From NCBI GenBank assembly GCA_017550385.1, contig JAFZPJ010000041.1, positions 1-47,662 of the forward strand: a DNA stretch of 47,662 nucleotides, in the 5' to 3' direction. Every line of letters begins with the position of its first letter. The stretch's first letter is position 1. Both the position numbers and the translations under genes were made by a program. Positions 7,904-16,075 of this stretch are shown here, piece after piece. The notes under the pieces were generated by a model. The model was not told the DNA's origin and searched no databases. It saw nothing but the letters and a program-made list of their open reading frames with translations. The DNA comes from Clostridiales bacterium. GTDB taxonomy: Bacteria > Bacillota > Clostridia > Saccharofermentanales > Saccharofermentanaceae.

Positions 7904-8614
7904 TCAGTACTGAGTGGTCATGCTGTTCTTGACCGGCGGATAAGCGAATGAGTATCCGATACCCCACTCTGTCTTGATGAACGTGATCTCGGGTGCGATC
8001 TTCTCCATCTTCTTCCTGAGGTAGGAGATGTTGACCATTACGAGGTGGTTGTCGCACGGAGAATCGTCGCCCCATACATGGGAATAGATCCTTGTGAAAG
8101 GAACGATTACGTTCGGTGTCTCAGCCAGGAGGCAGAGGATATCGAACTCACGGTTCGTGAGGTGAAGCGGCTTGTTCTTGAGCATGACTTCACGTGTTCT
8201 GATATTGATAGAGAGCGGCGGATACTCGATGAGGAATCCTTCACTCTTCATGTTGCGCTTGATGTGAACGTTGATACGGAGCGAGAGCTCGGGCAGGGAA
8301 TAAGGCTTTGTGACATAGTCGTCCGCACCTACGTTGAAACCCTTGATGACGTCCTCTTGCTGATCCTTAGCAGTAAGGAAGATCATGGGGGCATCAGTAA
8401 ACTCCTTTATCTTGGGAGCAAGATCGAAAGCGCTTCCGTCGGGGAGCATTACGTCTAATACGAGGCACGCGAAATTATGAACCTGAGCCTTTGCAAGGGC
8501 TTCGCTGCATGTTGTAGCGGTTACGACCTCATATCCCTCACCAACGAGAAAGTCGCGGTTAAGTGTCAGGATATCGTTGTCATCATCAACGATAAGGATC
8601 TTATGCTTAGCCAT
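7904..8614 (-). CDS. OmpR/PhoB family response regulator
   Basis: A 236-residue response regulator. The receiver domain has the acidic pair in IVDDDNDI, phospho-acceptor D54 in CLVLDVMLPDG, a switch threonine/alanine at LTAKD and K103 in VTKPYSL. The C-terminal winged helix (about 130-228) includes LTNREFDILCLLAE and a recognition region ending in WGIGYSFA, typical of OmpR/PhoB proteins. The start ATG is preceded by AAGGAGG. Its gene precedes the 7TM kinase and they are presumed partners. A TATAAT box on the minus strand (8687-8682) is the likely -10 of the operon. Confidence 0.95.
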   Translation of the reverse strand: MAKHKILIVDDDNDILTLNRDFLVGEGYEVVTATTCSEALAKAQVHNFACLVLDVMLPDGSAFDLAPKIKEFTDAPMIFLTAKDQQEDVIKGFNVGADDYVTKPYSLPELSLRINVHIKRNMKSEGFLIEYPPLSINIRTREVMLKNKPLHLTNREFDILCLLAETPNVIVPFTRIYSHVWGDDSPCDNHLVMVNISYLRKKMEKIAPEITFIKTEWGIGYSFAYPPVKNSMTTQY

Positions 8615-8739
8615 ATTAAAACCTCCTTAATCCCTGGAAAAACATATTATTAAATCGGATAGGTGTTATTTTTCCGCTTATATTATAAACTCCTTTTTAT
8701 CATATTAAAAGTGGAATTTTGGCGGCAAAAGAGCAAAAC

Positions 8740-8753
8740 CGAAAATATGTTCG
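8740..8753 (+). promoter_or_regulatory. LexA (SOS) box upstream of dinB
   Basis: CGAAAATATGTTCG matches the Gram-positive LexA/DinR consensus CGAAC-N4-GTTCG at all but one position. It ends nine bases before the dinB -10, so bound LexA would cover the -35 zone and block transcription. This is where SOS control of Pol IV is expected. Confidence 0.85.
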
Positions 8754-8762
8754 TTTTCGTGG

Positions 8763-8768
8763 TATAAT
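8763..8768 (+). promoter_or_regulatory. dinB -10 element, leaderless arrangement
   Basis: A perfect TATAAT ends six bases before the dinB ATG, placing the expected transcription start at or next to the initiation codon. There is no Shine-Dalgarno sequence. Confidence 0.75.
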
Positions 8769-8774
8769 GCCTTT

Positions 8775-10010
8775 ATGCAGAGAATAATCTTTCATGTCGA
8801 CCAGAATTGTTACTTCGCGTCAGTGGAGATGATAGCGCATCCCGAGTGCAGGGATGTGCCGATGGCTGTCGCGGGCGATGTGGAAGCAAGACACGGCATC
8901 ATCCTCGCTAAGAACGAGCTCGCGAAGAAGGCGGGGGTCAAGACCGCCGAAGCGATCTGGCAGGCGAAGATGAAGTGCCCCGACCTGGTGTGCCTTCCCG
9001 CGCACTATGACAGATATGAGTTCTATTCGGGGCGCCTGCGTGAGATGTTTGCGGAATACACGGACAAGGTGGAGCCTTTCGGGCTTGACGAGTGCTGGAT
9101 GGACATGACCGGCATCGCGAAGGATTATGCCGATGCCGAGAGGATCGCATCCGAGATAAGGCAGCGCGTCAGGGAGCAGTTCCGCCTGACTTGTTCCATA
9201 GGGATAAGCTTCAACAAGATATTCGCCAAGCTCGGCAGCGACTACAAGAAGCCGGATGCGACGACCGTGTTCAGTGATACGGACTGGAAGGAGAAGATCT
9301 GGCCGCTGAAGGCATCGGAGCTGTTGTTCGTCGGAAGGTCTACCGAGGCGCGCCTTAAGAAGATCAACGTCATAACGATAGGAGACCTCGCGAAGATAGA
9401 CTACGACTATATCGTGAATTATCTCGGCAAGCAGGGCGAGATGCTCTGGAACTATGCCAACGGTCTCGATAATTCGCCGGTCGCACCTGTGGGATACCAG
9501 CGGGAGATCAAGTCGGTCGGCAACTCGACTACGACGAGCAGCGACATGACATCGGATGCAGCAGTAGAGAAGACTATGCACGGACTGGCCGCGAGCGTCG
9601 CATCGAGGCTGAGGAAGCACGGGCTCAAGGGCACGGTAATACAGATACACATAAGAGACAGAGATCTGAATATCTCCGAGCACCAGCGCCAGCTTTATGA
9701 ACCAACCGACAGCGAGCGCGTGATATATCAGAATGCGATGGAACTGTTCAGGGAGTCTTACGACTGGCATACCGGCATTAGGAGTATCGGCGTCAGATGC
9801 GCGAAGGTCGTCGGCGCGGACGAGGCGGTGCAGCTGTCGATGTTCTCGGAGGATGAGCAGCGCGAGAAAGACGCCAAGCTCGGGAAAGTGATAGACTTGA
9901 TCAATATGAGGTACGGCCCCGGAGTCATCAAGACTGCGGCGGAAGCGGACAGAGACAGGGAGCGGGCGTCGCACGATCCGTTCCACCCCGAGGAGGATGA
10001 GTTCTCGTGA
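8775..10010 (+). CDS. dinB: DNA polymerase IV (Y family), DinB
   Basis: A 411-residue translesion polymerase that copies damaged DNA with low fidelity. The palm begins IIFHVDQNCYFASVE, with metal ligand D9, and carries the second catalytic site in FGLDECWMDMTG (D105, E106). Helix-hairpin-helix thumb and little-finger domains follow. QLSMF near residue 352 is a beta-clamp binding motif of the expected type. The family starts right at this ATG, so the absence of a ribosome-binding site is real and not a misplaced start. A LexA box lies upstream, making this an SOS gene. The stop overlaps the next gene's GTG by four bases (GTGA). Confidence 0.96.
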   Translation: MQRIIFHVDQNCYFASVEMIAHPECRDVPMAVAGDVEARHGIILAKNELAKKAGVKTAEAIWQAKMKCPDLVCLPAHYDRYEFYSGRLREMFAEYTDKVEPFGLDECWMDMTGIAKDYADAERIASEIRQRVREQFRLTCSIGISFNKIFAKLGSDYKKPDATTVFSDTDWKEKIWPLKASELLFVGRSTEARLKKINVITIGDLAKIDYDYIVNYLGKQGEMLWNYANGLDNSPVAPVGYQREIKSVGNSTTTSSDMTSDAAVEKTMHGLAASVASRLRKHGLKGTVIQIHIRDRDLNISEHQRQLYEPTDSERVIYQNAMELFRESYDWHTGIRSIGVRCAKVVGADEAVQLSMFSEDEQREKDAKLGKVIDLINMRYGPGVIKTAAEADRDRERASHDPFHPEEDEFS

Positions 10011-10876
10011 TATTTGCGGGCGATTACTTTAAGAACCGGTTCGGACACAAGATGTACAAGGCTTCGATAAGCCTTGATGTTACCTGCCCGAACAGGGACG
10101 GCAGCAAGGGGACAGGAGGATGCATCTTCTGTTCGGCCGGAGGCTCGGGCGAGTTCTCGGAGGCACCCGGAGATGTGACTTCGCAGATAGATAAAGCGAT
10201 AGAACGCGTGAAGAGCAAGGCGGGTGAGAACGCCGGTTACATCGCGTACTTCCAGAGCTTTACCAATACTTATTGTGAGGCGGCATATCTGGAAGAAGCG
10301 CTCGCACAGGCAGTAACGCATCCGAAGGTCGAAGCGCTGTCCATAGCGACGAGGCCGGACTGTCTGCCTGAAGAGATAATTAATGTAATAAGCAGATACG
10401 CAGAGAAGATCCCGGTGTTCGTCGAACTCGGCCTTCAGACCGCTAGCGATAAGACCGCGGAGATCATCAACAGATGCTATGAGACGGTAGAATACCGCAG
10501 CGCCGTGGAGGCACTTCACAAGGCCGGCGCGAATGTCGTCACGCATATTATTTTCGGGCTGCCGGGCGAGACGGAAGAGGACATGTTGAACACCGTTAGA
10601 TACGCGGTCTCCTGCGGCACGGACGGCATCAAGTTCACCTGCCTGTACGTGCTGAAGAACACGCCATTGGAGCAGCTCTGGCGCGAGGGCAAAGTTGAAG
10701 TGCTCGGTCAAGAGGAGTATTTTGAGATTGTAGGGAAGGCGTTAGAACTGCTTCCTGAAGAGACCGTGGTGCACAGGCTCACGGGCGACGGACCGAAGAA
10801 CATCCTTCTCGCCCCGATGTGGACGGCAGACAAGAGACAGGTGGTCAATTACATCAATCGGAGGTTCAGAAGATGA
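10007..10876 (+). CDS. Radical SAM protein, YtqA/YhcC (TIGR01212) family
   Basis: A 289-residue radical SAM protein related to B. subtilis YtqA and E. coli YhcC. The [4Fe-4S] cysteines are C27, C39 and C42 (C-x11-C-x2-C), the wide first spacing typical of this family and of Elp3-like relatives. Other family marks are QSFTNTY, IATRPDCLP, ELGLQTASDKT and HIIFGLPGETEEDM. The reaction is not established; tRNA modification is one suggestion from family resemblance. The GTG start overlaps the dinB stop, with AGGAGG ten bases upstream, so it is co-transcribed with dinB and probably also damage-inducible. Confidence 0.9.
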   Translation: MIFAGDYFKNRFGHKMYKASISLDVTCPNRDGSKGTGGCIFCSAGGSGEFSEAPGDVTSQIDKAIERVKSKAGENAGYIAYFQSFTNTYCEAAYLEEALAQAVTHPKVEALSIATRPDCLPEEIINVISRYAEKIPVFVELGLQTASDKTAEIINRCYETVEYRSAVEALHKAGANVVTHIIFGLPGETEEDMLNTVRYAVSCGTDGIKFTCLYVLKNTPLEQLWREGKVEVLGQEEYFEIVGKALELLPEETVVHRLTGDGPKNILLAPMWTADKRQVVNYINRRFRR

Positions 10877-11244
10877 AGGCTTATATGAAAGAGACAATGG
10901 CTTTTGTCCGCAAGTATATCGACGAAGAGATGAAGGACGCTCCGGAAGACCGCACAAGGAAGGTCCTCGCCGAATTCGAGAAGAAGATATCCTACTTCCA
11001 GCACGAGAGGCTGATACATCTGATAGTTACTTTCTTCTTCGCGCTGTTCCTGCTTATCGAGATATGTGCATTGTTCATGCTGCCGTACAGCTATGCGCTT
11101 ATAAGCGGCGTGCTCGTGCTGCTGTTTCTCGTTCTCACGGTGGCATACGTGTTCCACTACTACTTCCTCGAGAACTCGGTTCAGCAGATGTACAAGATGA
11201 GAGATGAGATAACGAGGTTCCTGGATCCCGACGTTAAGGCTTGA
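10873..11244 (+). CDS. Small membrane protein, unknown function
   Basis: A 123-residue protein starting at ATG 10873, which overlaps the preceding stop by four bases (ATGA), with GGAGGT seven bases upstream. The N-terminal half is a charged helix rich in K and E (about 1-48). Two membrane segments (about 52-72 and 77-97) and a short cytoplasmic tail follow. I recognise no family. As the third gene of the dinB unit it may share SOS control. Its last bases overlap the end of the convergent MscS gene. Confidence 0.75.
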   Translation: MKAYMKETMAFVRKYIDEEMKDAPEDRTRKVLAEFEKKISYFQHERLIHLIVTFFFALFLLIEICALFMLPYSYALISGVLVLLFLVLTVAYVFHYYFLENSVQQMYKMRDEITRFLDPDVKA

Positions 11245-12403
11245 CTGCGTTCCTCTCCTGGAAGGCATTAAGTTCGAAGTCAGGCATTGCCGCAAAAGAC
11301 TGCTCGTATACCTGAGACGAGAATTCCACGAAGGTGCTGTAGTCGCCGATGTCCGTAGTGAAGAGGAGCTTCACGGGGATGCCGCGGCCTTCCGAACTGC
11401 CCGTCGATACGAGGCATGCATATTCTTCCCTGATGTGACCGCTGGCCTTGAAGCACTCCGACAGATATGTGCGGTAGAGCGAGAGATTTGTGATGCCGCC
11501 GAGGTCCGCATCTTCCGGGAACTTGCCTTCAAACAGCTCCTTGTGGCGGCCGATCATGATGGCAGCTTCCCTTGCAGTCAGCGATCTTACCGAAGTGGTG
11601 TCGATGTTGAGCATCCCGCGGAACTGCCTCTTCTCGCCGGCTATCGCCTGACGGAAATTAGTGAAAGGCACTGACAGGAAAGAGTACGCCGGGACGACGC
11701 TTACGGTGTTATCGAACTCGGTGACCCTGACGGAGATCAGGGATATGTCCGTGATCGAACCCTCGACATCCATGGACGGGATCGTTACCCAGTCGCCGAT
11801 CCTGAGCAGGTCGTCTGCGGTGATCTGCACGCCTGCGACGAGACCTAAGAGCGGATCTTTGAATACGATCGCGAGGATGGCAGCAAATGCAGATACGCCG
11901 GAGATCAGCACGAGCGGGTTCTGCCCGAGTATCAGCGATACCGCGATGGTCCCGAAAACAATATATACGAAGATCTTTACTACCTGCAGTATGCCTTTGA
12001 TCGAGCGCTTCTTTGCGATGGGACGCTTCGAGTACACGTCACCGAAAACATCCACCGCCGTGGTTATCAGTATCACCACGAGGAACAGCATCGCATAACC
12101 GGATACGGTGTATACGATCTTCTCGCCGGAGAACATATAAGGGGACAGCGACTGCAGTCCGTAGAAGAAAATCAGGAAGGCAGCCTTGCCGCCCAGCTTG
12201 TGTTCTTTACAGGATTTGGCGCCTTCCCTGACTGCTGCGTGATGGCCCTTCTTGGCGAGCATTCCGAGTATCACTGACGCTGCGATCTTTACGATGAATG
12301 CAGCGAGTCCGCAGATGGCGACCATGACAACTGCACAGAGCAGATGAACGAGCGTGGTGTCGCCGAGAGTGTTTATCAGGAATTCTTCGAGCTTAACAAA
12401 CAT
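11234..12403 (-). CDS. MscS family mechanosensitive channel (YbdG-like)
   Basis: A 389-residue channel that releases osmolytes when membrane tension rises. Four to five N-terminal membrane segments end in the pore helix (SGVSAFAAILAIVFKDPLLG). The beta domain follows with GDWVTIPSMDVEGSITDISL and FDNTVSVVPAYSFLS, a pattern closest to the YbdG branch, whose members carry a large C-terminal domain as here. The start is ATG 12403, preceded by AGAGGGGG; an in-frame TTG eight codons upstream lacks a ribosome-binding site. It converges with the dinB operon and overlaps its last gene by 11 bases. Confidence 0.93.
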   Translation of the reverse strand: MFVKLEEFLINTLGDTTLVHLLCAVVMVAICGLAAFIVKIAASVILGMLAKKGHHAAVREGAKSCKEHKLGGKAAFLIFFYGLQSLSPYMFSGEKIVYTVSGYAMLFLVVILITTAVDVFGDVYSKRPIAKKRSIKGILQVVKIFVYIVFGTIAVSLILGQNPLVLISGVSAFAAILAIVFKDPLLGLVAGVQITADDLLRIGDWVTIPSMDVEGSITDISLISVRVTEFDNTVSVVPAYSFLSVPFTNFRQAIAGEKRQFRGMLNIDTTSVRSLTAREAAIMIGRHKELFEGKFPEDADLGGITNLSLYRTYLSECFKASGHIREEYACLVSTGSSEGRGIPVKLLFTTDIGDYSTFVEFSSQVYEQSFAAMPDFELNAFQERNAVKP

Positions 12404-12514
12404 CTTAAGGGCCCCCTCTGTAATCAATTTTCCATAATTATAACAAATCTTAGATATGTTATTTTATTTGGTCGTGTGTAATAATTAGTGAGTCATATAA
12501 GAGGAGGAAGACCT

Positions 12515-13009
12515 TTGTCTGAATTTTGGAATTATGCCGTTGTATTCCTGATCTCGATGGTTCCGCTCATCGAGCTTAGAGGTTCGGTAATATACGCTGC
12601 CGGCGCCGGTCTTAATCCGTTCATCGCGTTGGCGATAGCTGTCCTCGGCAACATGCTGCCGGTCCCGATCATCTATCTTTTTGCAAGAAGGGTGCTCGTA
12701 TGGGGCAAGGACAAGAAGTTCATAGGCAAGTTCTTCACCTGGTGCTATGAGAAGGGCGAGAAGGGCGGCAAGAAGCTCACGGCAAAGGCGGGAAGAGGAG
12801 TCTTCGTTGCGCTGTTGCTTTTCGTAGGCATACCGCTCCCCGGAACGGGCGCATGGACGGGAACACTGGCGGCTTCCTTCCTGGACTTCGGGTTCAAGAA
12901 GAGCACGATCGCAGTTCTCCTCGGAGTTCTCCTTGCAGGCGTTATAATGACCGTAGGCTCCCTGCTTGCCGTCATGGGCGTTACATCAGTATTCAATTTC
13001 TTCGGATAA
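12515..13009 (+). CDS. Small multidrug export protein family (PF06695-like)
   Basis: A 164-residue integral membrane protein resembling the 'small multi-drug export' family, whose transport role is poorly tested. Features are PLIELRGSVIYA after the first helix, GNMLPVPIIYLFARR, and the loop FVGIPLPGTGAWTGTLAA, strongly conserved in the family. About four membrane helices are visible. I place the start at TTG 12515, six bases after GAGGAGGA; a GTG nine codons upstream would put that strong ribosome-binding site inside the coding region. It is followed twelve bases later by the DHH gene, likely one operon. Confidence 0.85.
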   Translation: MSEFWNYAVVFLISMVPLIELRGSVIYAAGAGLNPFIALAIAVLGNMLPVPIIYLFARRVLVWGKDKKFIGKFFTWCYEKGEKGGKKLTAKAGRGVFVALLLFVGIPLPGTGAWTGTLAASFLDFGFKKSTIAVLLGVLLAGVIMTVGSLLAVMGVTSVFNFFG

Positions 13010-13021
13010 ACGGAGTGTTAT

Positions 13022-14503
13022 ATGAAGCTTAAAGATCTCTTAAAGTACGACAACGTAGTCATTCAGTGCCACGACGACCCGGATGCGGATGCGCTCGCGT
13101 CAGGTTATGCGGTCAAGTGGTTTTTCGAGAAGAACGGCAAGGATGCCAGGTTCATCTACAGGGGCATTAACGAGATCCACAAGAGCAATCTGATGATCAT
13201 GCTCGATAAGCTCGAAGTCCCCGTTGAGTACGCGCCCGACTTCGATGAGGAGCCGGACCTTCTGATCACTGTCGACTGCCAGTACGGACAGAAGAACGTT
13301 ACCGCGACAAAGGCAAAGAAAGTCGCCATCATAGACCATCACCAGAAGGTCGTCAAGACCGGCGGATGGTCATGCATCAGAAGTGATGTCGGCAGCTGCT
13401 CGACGGTATGCTGGGACATGCTCAAGGAAGAGGGTCTCGATCCCAACAGCGACAAGCTGCTCGCGACTGCGCTCTACTACGGTCTGTATACCGATACCAA
13501 CAGGAACTCCGAGGTATCGCACCCTCTCGACCGAGACATGCTCGATGCCCTGGTCATCAACAAGAGCATAATCACGGAGATGGTCAATTCGAACATCTCG
13601 CTCGAAGAGCTTCAGATCACAGGCAAGGCGATCCTCAACTATGAGTATCACGAGAACAACAAGTATCTCGTCATCGAGTCGGAGGCATGCGATCCGTGCA
13701 TCCTCGGTGTCATAAGTGATTTCGCGATGGAGACGGAGAACGTCGACGTCGTTGTCGCATACTATGAGAGTCCTTATCAGATCAAGCTCTCCGTAAGGAG
13801 TACCACCAAGGAAGTCCATGCGGACGAACTCGCGTGCTACCTCACAGACGGCCTGGGCGGCGGAGGCGGCGGCCACAACCTGAAGGCCGGCGGCACGATG
13901 CTTCCTGAGTACCTCAAGAAATCCGCCAAGGAGACCATCGAGGAGAGGCTTACCTGGTACTACGATACATACCTTGTAATCTATGCCAAGGAGACTAAGC
14001 TCAACACCTCTGACATGAGGCGCTACGAGAAGATCCAGCAGACCCTTGGCTGCGTTAAGCTTACTGATGTATTCCCGTCCGGCACGCCCATCAACATAAG
14101 AACGCTGGAAGGCGACGTCGATACCATCATTGATGACGAAGCATATCTCATGATCGGCGTTGAAGGCGAGGTCTATCCCATCAAGCAGAACAAGCTCCTG
14201 AGCAGCTATCAGCTCACGAACTTCGTCTATACCCGTAAGTTCGAATACGAGCCGAGGATCAAGAACCGCATCACGGGCGAGATCGAATACGTCATGCCCC
14301 ACGCCAAGACTGCAAGGACTTCGGGAAGCTCCATAATCTTCGCCAAGCCCCTGCAGCAGCCGGTCAAGCTCTTCACGGCATGGACCGAGGACAAGTACTA
14401 CTCCGGCAACGTCGGTGACTACATCGCGGTAAGGGCGGACGACGAGCACGACATCTATATCATCAAGGGAGAACTCTTCGACAAGTTCTACAAGTCGAGA
14501 TAA
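13022..14503 (+). CDS. DHH family phosphoesterase with unusual C-terminal extension
   Basis: A 493-residue protein. Residues 1 to about 310 form a DHH/DHHA1 phosphoesterase: metal-binding HDDPDADALASG (D19, D21, D23 region), TVDCQYG with D85, the DHH triad D105-H107 in AIIDHHQK, and the DHHA1 signature GLGGGGGGHNLKAGGTM near 280-297. Such enzymes hydrolyse short oligonucleotides or cyclic dinucleotide products (NrnA or GdpP-like). The last ~170 residues are an extra domain I do not recognise, with beta-rich segments around INIRTLEGDVDTIIDDEAYLM and a Tyr/Lys-rich end. It could be regulatory. The ATG follows GGAG by six bases. A strong terminator follows. Confidence 0.88.
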   Translation: MKLKDLLKYDNVVIQCHDDPDADALASGYAVKWFFEKNGKDARFIYRGINEIHKSNLMIMLDKLEVPVEYAPDFDEEPDLLITVDCQYGQKNVTATKAKKVAIIDHHQKVVKTGGWSCIRSDVGSCSTVCWDMLKEEGLDPNSDKLLATALYYGLYTDTNRNSEVSHPLDRDMLDALVINKSIITEMVNSNISLEELQITGKAILNYEYHENNKYLVIESEACDPCILGVISDFAMETENVDVVVAYYESPYQIKLSVRSTTKEVHADELACYLTDGLGGGGGGHNLKAGGTMLPEYLKKSAKETIEERLTWYYDTYLVIYAKETKLNTSDMRRYEKIQQTLGCVKLTDVFPSGTPINIRTLEGDVDTIIDDEAYLMIGVEGEVYPIKQNKLLSSYQLTNFVYTRKFEYEPRIKNRITGEIEYVMPHAKTARTSGSSIIFAKPLQQPVKLFTAWTEDKYYSGNVGDYIAVRADDEHDIYIIKGELFDKFYKSR

Positions 14504-14532
14504 CACTTCCCGAAAACGTTCAGCATCAAATG

Positions 14533-14566
14533 ACCGGCGGAGGCACTGCTTCTGCCGGTTTTTGTT
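14533..14566 (+). terminator. Terminator after the DHH gene
   Basis: A 12-bp stem (14533-14544 with 14548-14559, three-base loop) with two G-U pairs is followed by TTTTTG. It separates the DHH operon from the large noncoding RNA downstream. Confidence 0.9.
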
Positions 14567-14699
14567 TATGGTTTTGTGTATAAGTAACAATCTGTTAATA
14601 AATATATAGGGGTTTTTGGGGTGGTTATTGACAAATTGCACAATGAAATGATTTTCATTTGGTCATTCGTGTCAGTTGTATTACAAAATTCCCGATAGT

Positions 14700-15317
14700 A
14701 TTATTAGGCTAGCTCCAAGGAATACGGAAACAATAGTTACCGGTTCTGAGGCAGACCGCCCGAAGTGATATCGAGTTGGTGCAGGGAAGAACCAGAATCT
14801 TGCATTAGGATTTATGGCGAAGCCGAAGAGACGTAACCGGAGGGGTAGACCGAAGGTGGATACGAAGCCTAGATAGGATCTGAGGGAATACGAGCTGGCG
14901 ATTGAAGGTACATCAAGTATACAAGTCGCAGGTTGTAACAATTAGTTGATTCGGTATCGGGACCGCGAGCGGATGAGATGTCATCGTCGACAGGGAACAG
15001 CCGAGGACCGCAACAGATGTTACACCGGTTCGTGCAAACCGAGTAGCCGATACAAATGCTACCGGGACGTAAAGCCTAACTCGTGATGAGAATGGCGGAG
15101 CGGGTAGACCCGATGGCGGTAACGTCCGGCGAAGGGAGATACGAGTTGCACGGTGTGGCCATAAGTTGCAGCAGTCAGTTAATTGAGGCAACGCCACATG
15201 AATAGCTCGGGTTGGATGCAAAAGGGTCTGGGCCGAAGAGGTAACGGCAGATTTGGATTTGGTTCGTTGGAGCGAACGAGAATCCCGTCGATCAGTATCG
15301 GCGGGATTCTTCTTTTT
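14700..15317 (+). ncRNA. Large ornate structured RNA, candidate ROOL-class
   Basis: About 600 bases hold no plausible gene but are dense with helices. Local hairpins: 14741-14748/14752-14758, GATGA/TCATC at 14972-14985, CGGG-TAGA-CCCG at 15101-15112, GTTCG/CGAAC at 15262-15277. Longer pairings: GTATCGG 14954-14960 with CCGATAC 15047-15053; AACTCGT 15078-15084 with ACGAGTT 15141-15147; GTGTGGC 15153-15159 with GCCACAT 15193-15199, enclosing GTTGC/GCAAC. It ends in a 13-bp terminator. A motif like CCGAAGAG..GTAACCGG occurs near both ends. Size, ornateness and host type fit ROOL; OLE, GOLLD or a new class remain possible. RNase P, tmRNA, SRP and group I/II introns do not match. The 5' end is approximate; TATTAT at 14699 may be its -10. 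Confidence 0.75.
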
Positions 15318-15318
15318 T
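15280..15318 (+). terminator. Terminator of the large noncoding RNA
   Basis: A 13-bp stem (15280-15292 with 15297-15309, one G-U pair, loop CAGT) is followed by TTCTTTTTTT. It proves that this strand is transcribed as a defined RNA. Confidence 0.95.
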
Positions 15319-15370
15319 TGTATGTTTGTGCGGCGGTTTTGCCAGCCGCCGGCTAAGCTGTTCCCAAAGC

Positions 15371-15460
15371 AGTATCAAAATCTTCAAAACTGCTACTGAA
15401 AAAACTACTATTTGTCATGTAGTAGTGTTTATAGTAGCAAAATCTTCAAAAACACTACTG
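15371..15460. repeat. Two imperfect 28-bp direct repeats
   Basis: 15371-15398 and 15433-15460 share AGTA(T/G)CAAAATCTTCAAAA followed by a CTACTG end, 62 bp apart. Between them ACTACTA (15404-15410) and TAGTAGT (15420-15426) form an inverted pair. The rest of this 210-bp gap, between the ncRNA terminator and hpt, holds no gene that I can support. Confidence 0.6.
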
Positions 15461-15478
15461 AGAATAGAACAGGCTACC

Positions 15479-15523
15479 AAAAAGGCTACCGTTTTCGCGA
15501 TATTGGCAGCGTAAAAGGTAGCC
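15479..15523 (-). terminator. Terminator of the hpt operon
   Basis: On the minus strand GGCTACC (15523-15517) pairs with GGTAGCC (15490-15484), extended by TTTTACGC/GCGAAAA with a bulge, and is followed by TTTTT (15483-15479). Confidence 0.8.
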
Positions 15524-15531
15524 CGAAGGAA

Positions 15532-16074
15532 TTACTGTTTCTTGATCTGTGCGATATACGGCAGATTGCGGCCGATCTCGTCCCTGTCCATGCCGTAGCC
15601 TGCGAGCCACTGGTCGTTGATCTCGAAGCCGTAGTACTTGACCGGGATTGTCATCAGCAGACGGTCGGGGTTGAGGAGCATGGAGCAGAGCGTGATGTCC
15701 TTGGGCTTCTTCATCTCGAGATTCTGGATGATGTATGCGGTGGTGAGGCCCGTGCGGATAACGTCTTCCACGACGAGAACGTGCTTGTCCGTGATGTCGA
15801 TATCGATGTCTTTGATGATGCGCACGATACCGGTCTTGGAGGTAGTGTTGGGAATGTTCGAATAACCGATCATGTCGACCTTGATGGGGAGGTCGATCGC
15901 GCGGGTCAGGTCAGACAGGAAATACAGTGCGCCGCGTATGACGCCGATGACGATGAGCTCCTCGCCGGCGAAATCCTTTGTGATCTGCGCGCCGACTTCG
16001 GCAACGCGTTTCCTGATGGTCTCTTCGTCATATACGATACGCTCGACACCGAGTGAATCTGCAATGTTGCTCAT
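15532..16074 (-). CDS. hpt: Hypoxanthine phosphoribosyltransferase-like protein, catalytic Asp replaced
   Basis: A 180-residue phosphoribosyltransferase of normal length. It resembles purine salvage enzymes that join hypoxanthine or guanine to PRPP: LTRAIDLPIKVDMIGYSN, GIVRIIKDIDIDITDKHVL, and the C-terminal GFEINDQWLAGYGMD..RNLPYI. The PRPP signature, normally (V/I)EDIIDTG, reads VEDVIRTGLT: the residue that acts as general base in human HGPRT (D137) is arginine here (R107; codon CGC, plus-strand 15754-15756). The enzyme may have altered activity or specificity, or be a regulatory relative. It lies one base downstream of the kinase-like gene and is probably translated with it. Confidence 0.8.
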   Translation of the reverse strand: MSNIADSLGVERIVYDEETIRKRVAEVGAQITKDFAGEELIVIGVIRGALYFLSDLTRAIDLPIKVDMIGYSNIPNTTSKTGIVRIIKDIDIDITDKHVLVVEDVIRTGLTTAYIIQNLEMKKPKDITLCSMLLNPDRLLMTIPVKYYGFEINDQWLAGYGMDRDEIGRNLPYIAQIKKQ

Positions 16075-16075
16075 G

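Noticed and set aside
8820-9986. A 388-codon minus-strand frame opposite dinB
   Set aside because: Antisense shadow of a certain gene, with arginine- and leucine-rich composition and no recognisable domain.
13370-14641. A 423-codon minus-strand frame opposite the DHH gene
   Set aside because: It overlaps a certain gene and its terminator and shows no domain or start signal.
14628-14656. TTGACA at 14628 as promoter of the large RNA
   Set aside because: The hexamer is perfect but the sequence 17 bp on (ATTTTC) is a poor -10. It cannot be excluded, and the TATTAT at 14699 is about as good.
14681-15221. Short minus-strand frames inside the large RNA region
   Set aside because: No ribosome-binding sites and unlikely composition; the strand-specific terminator shows that the plus strand is the functional one.
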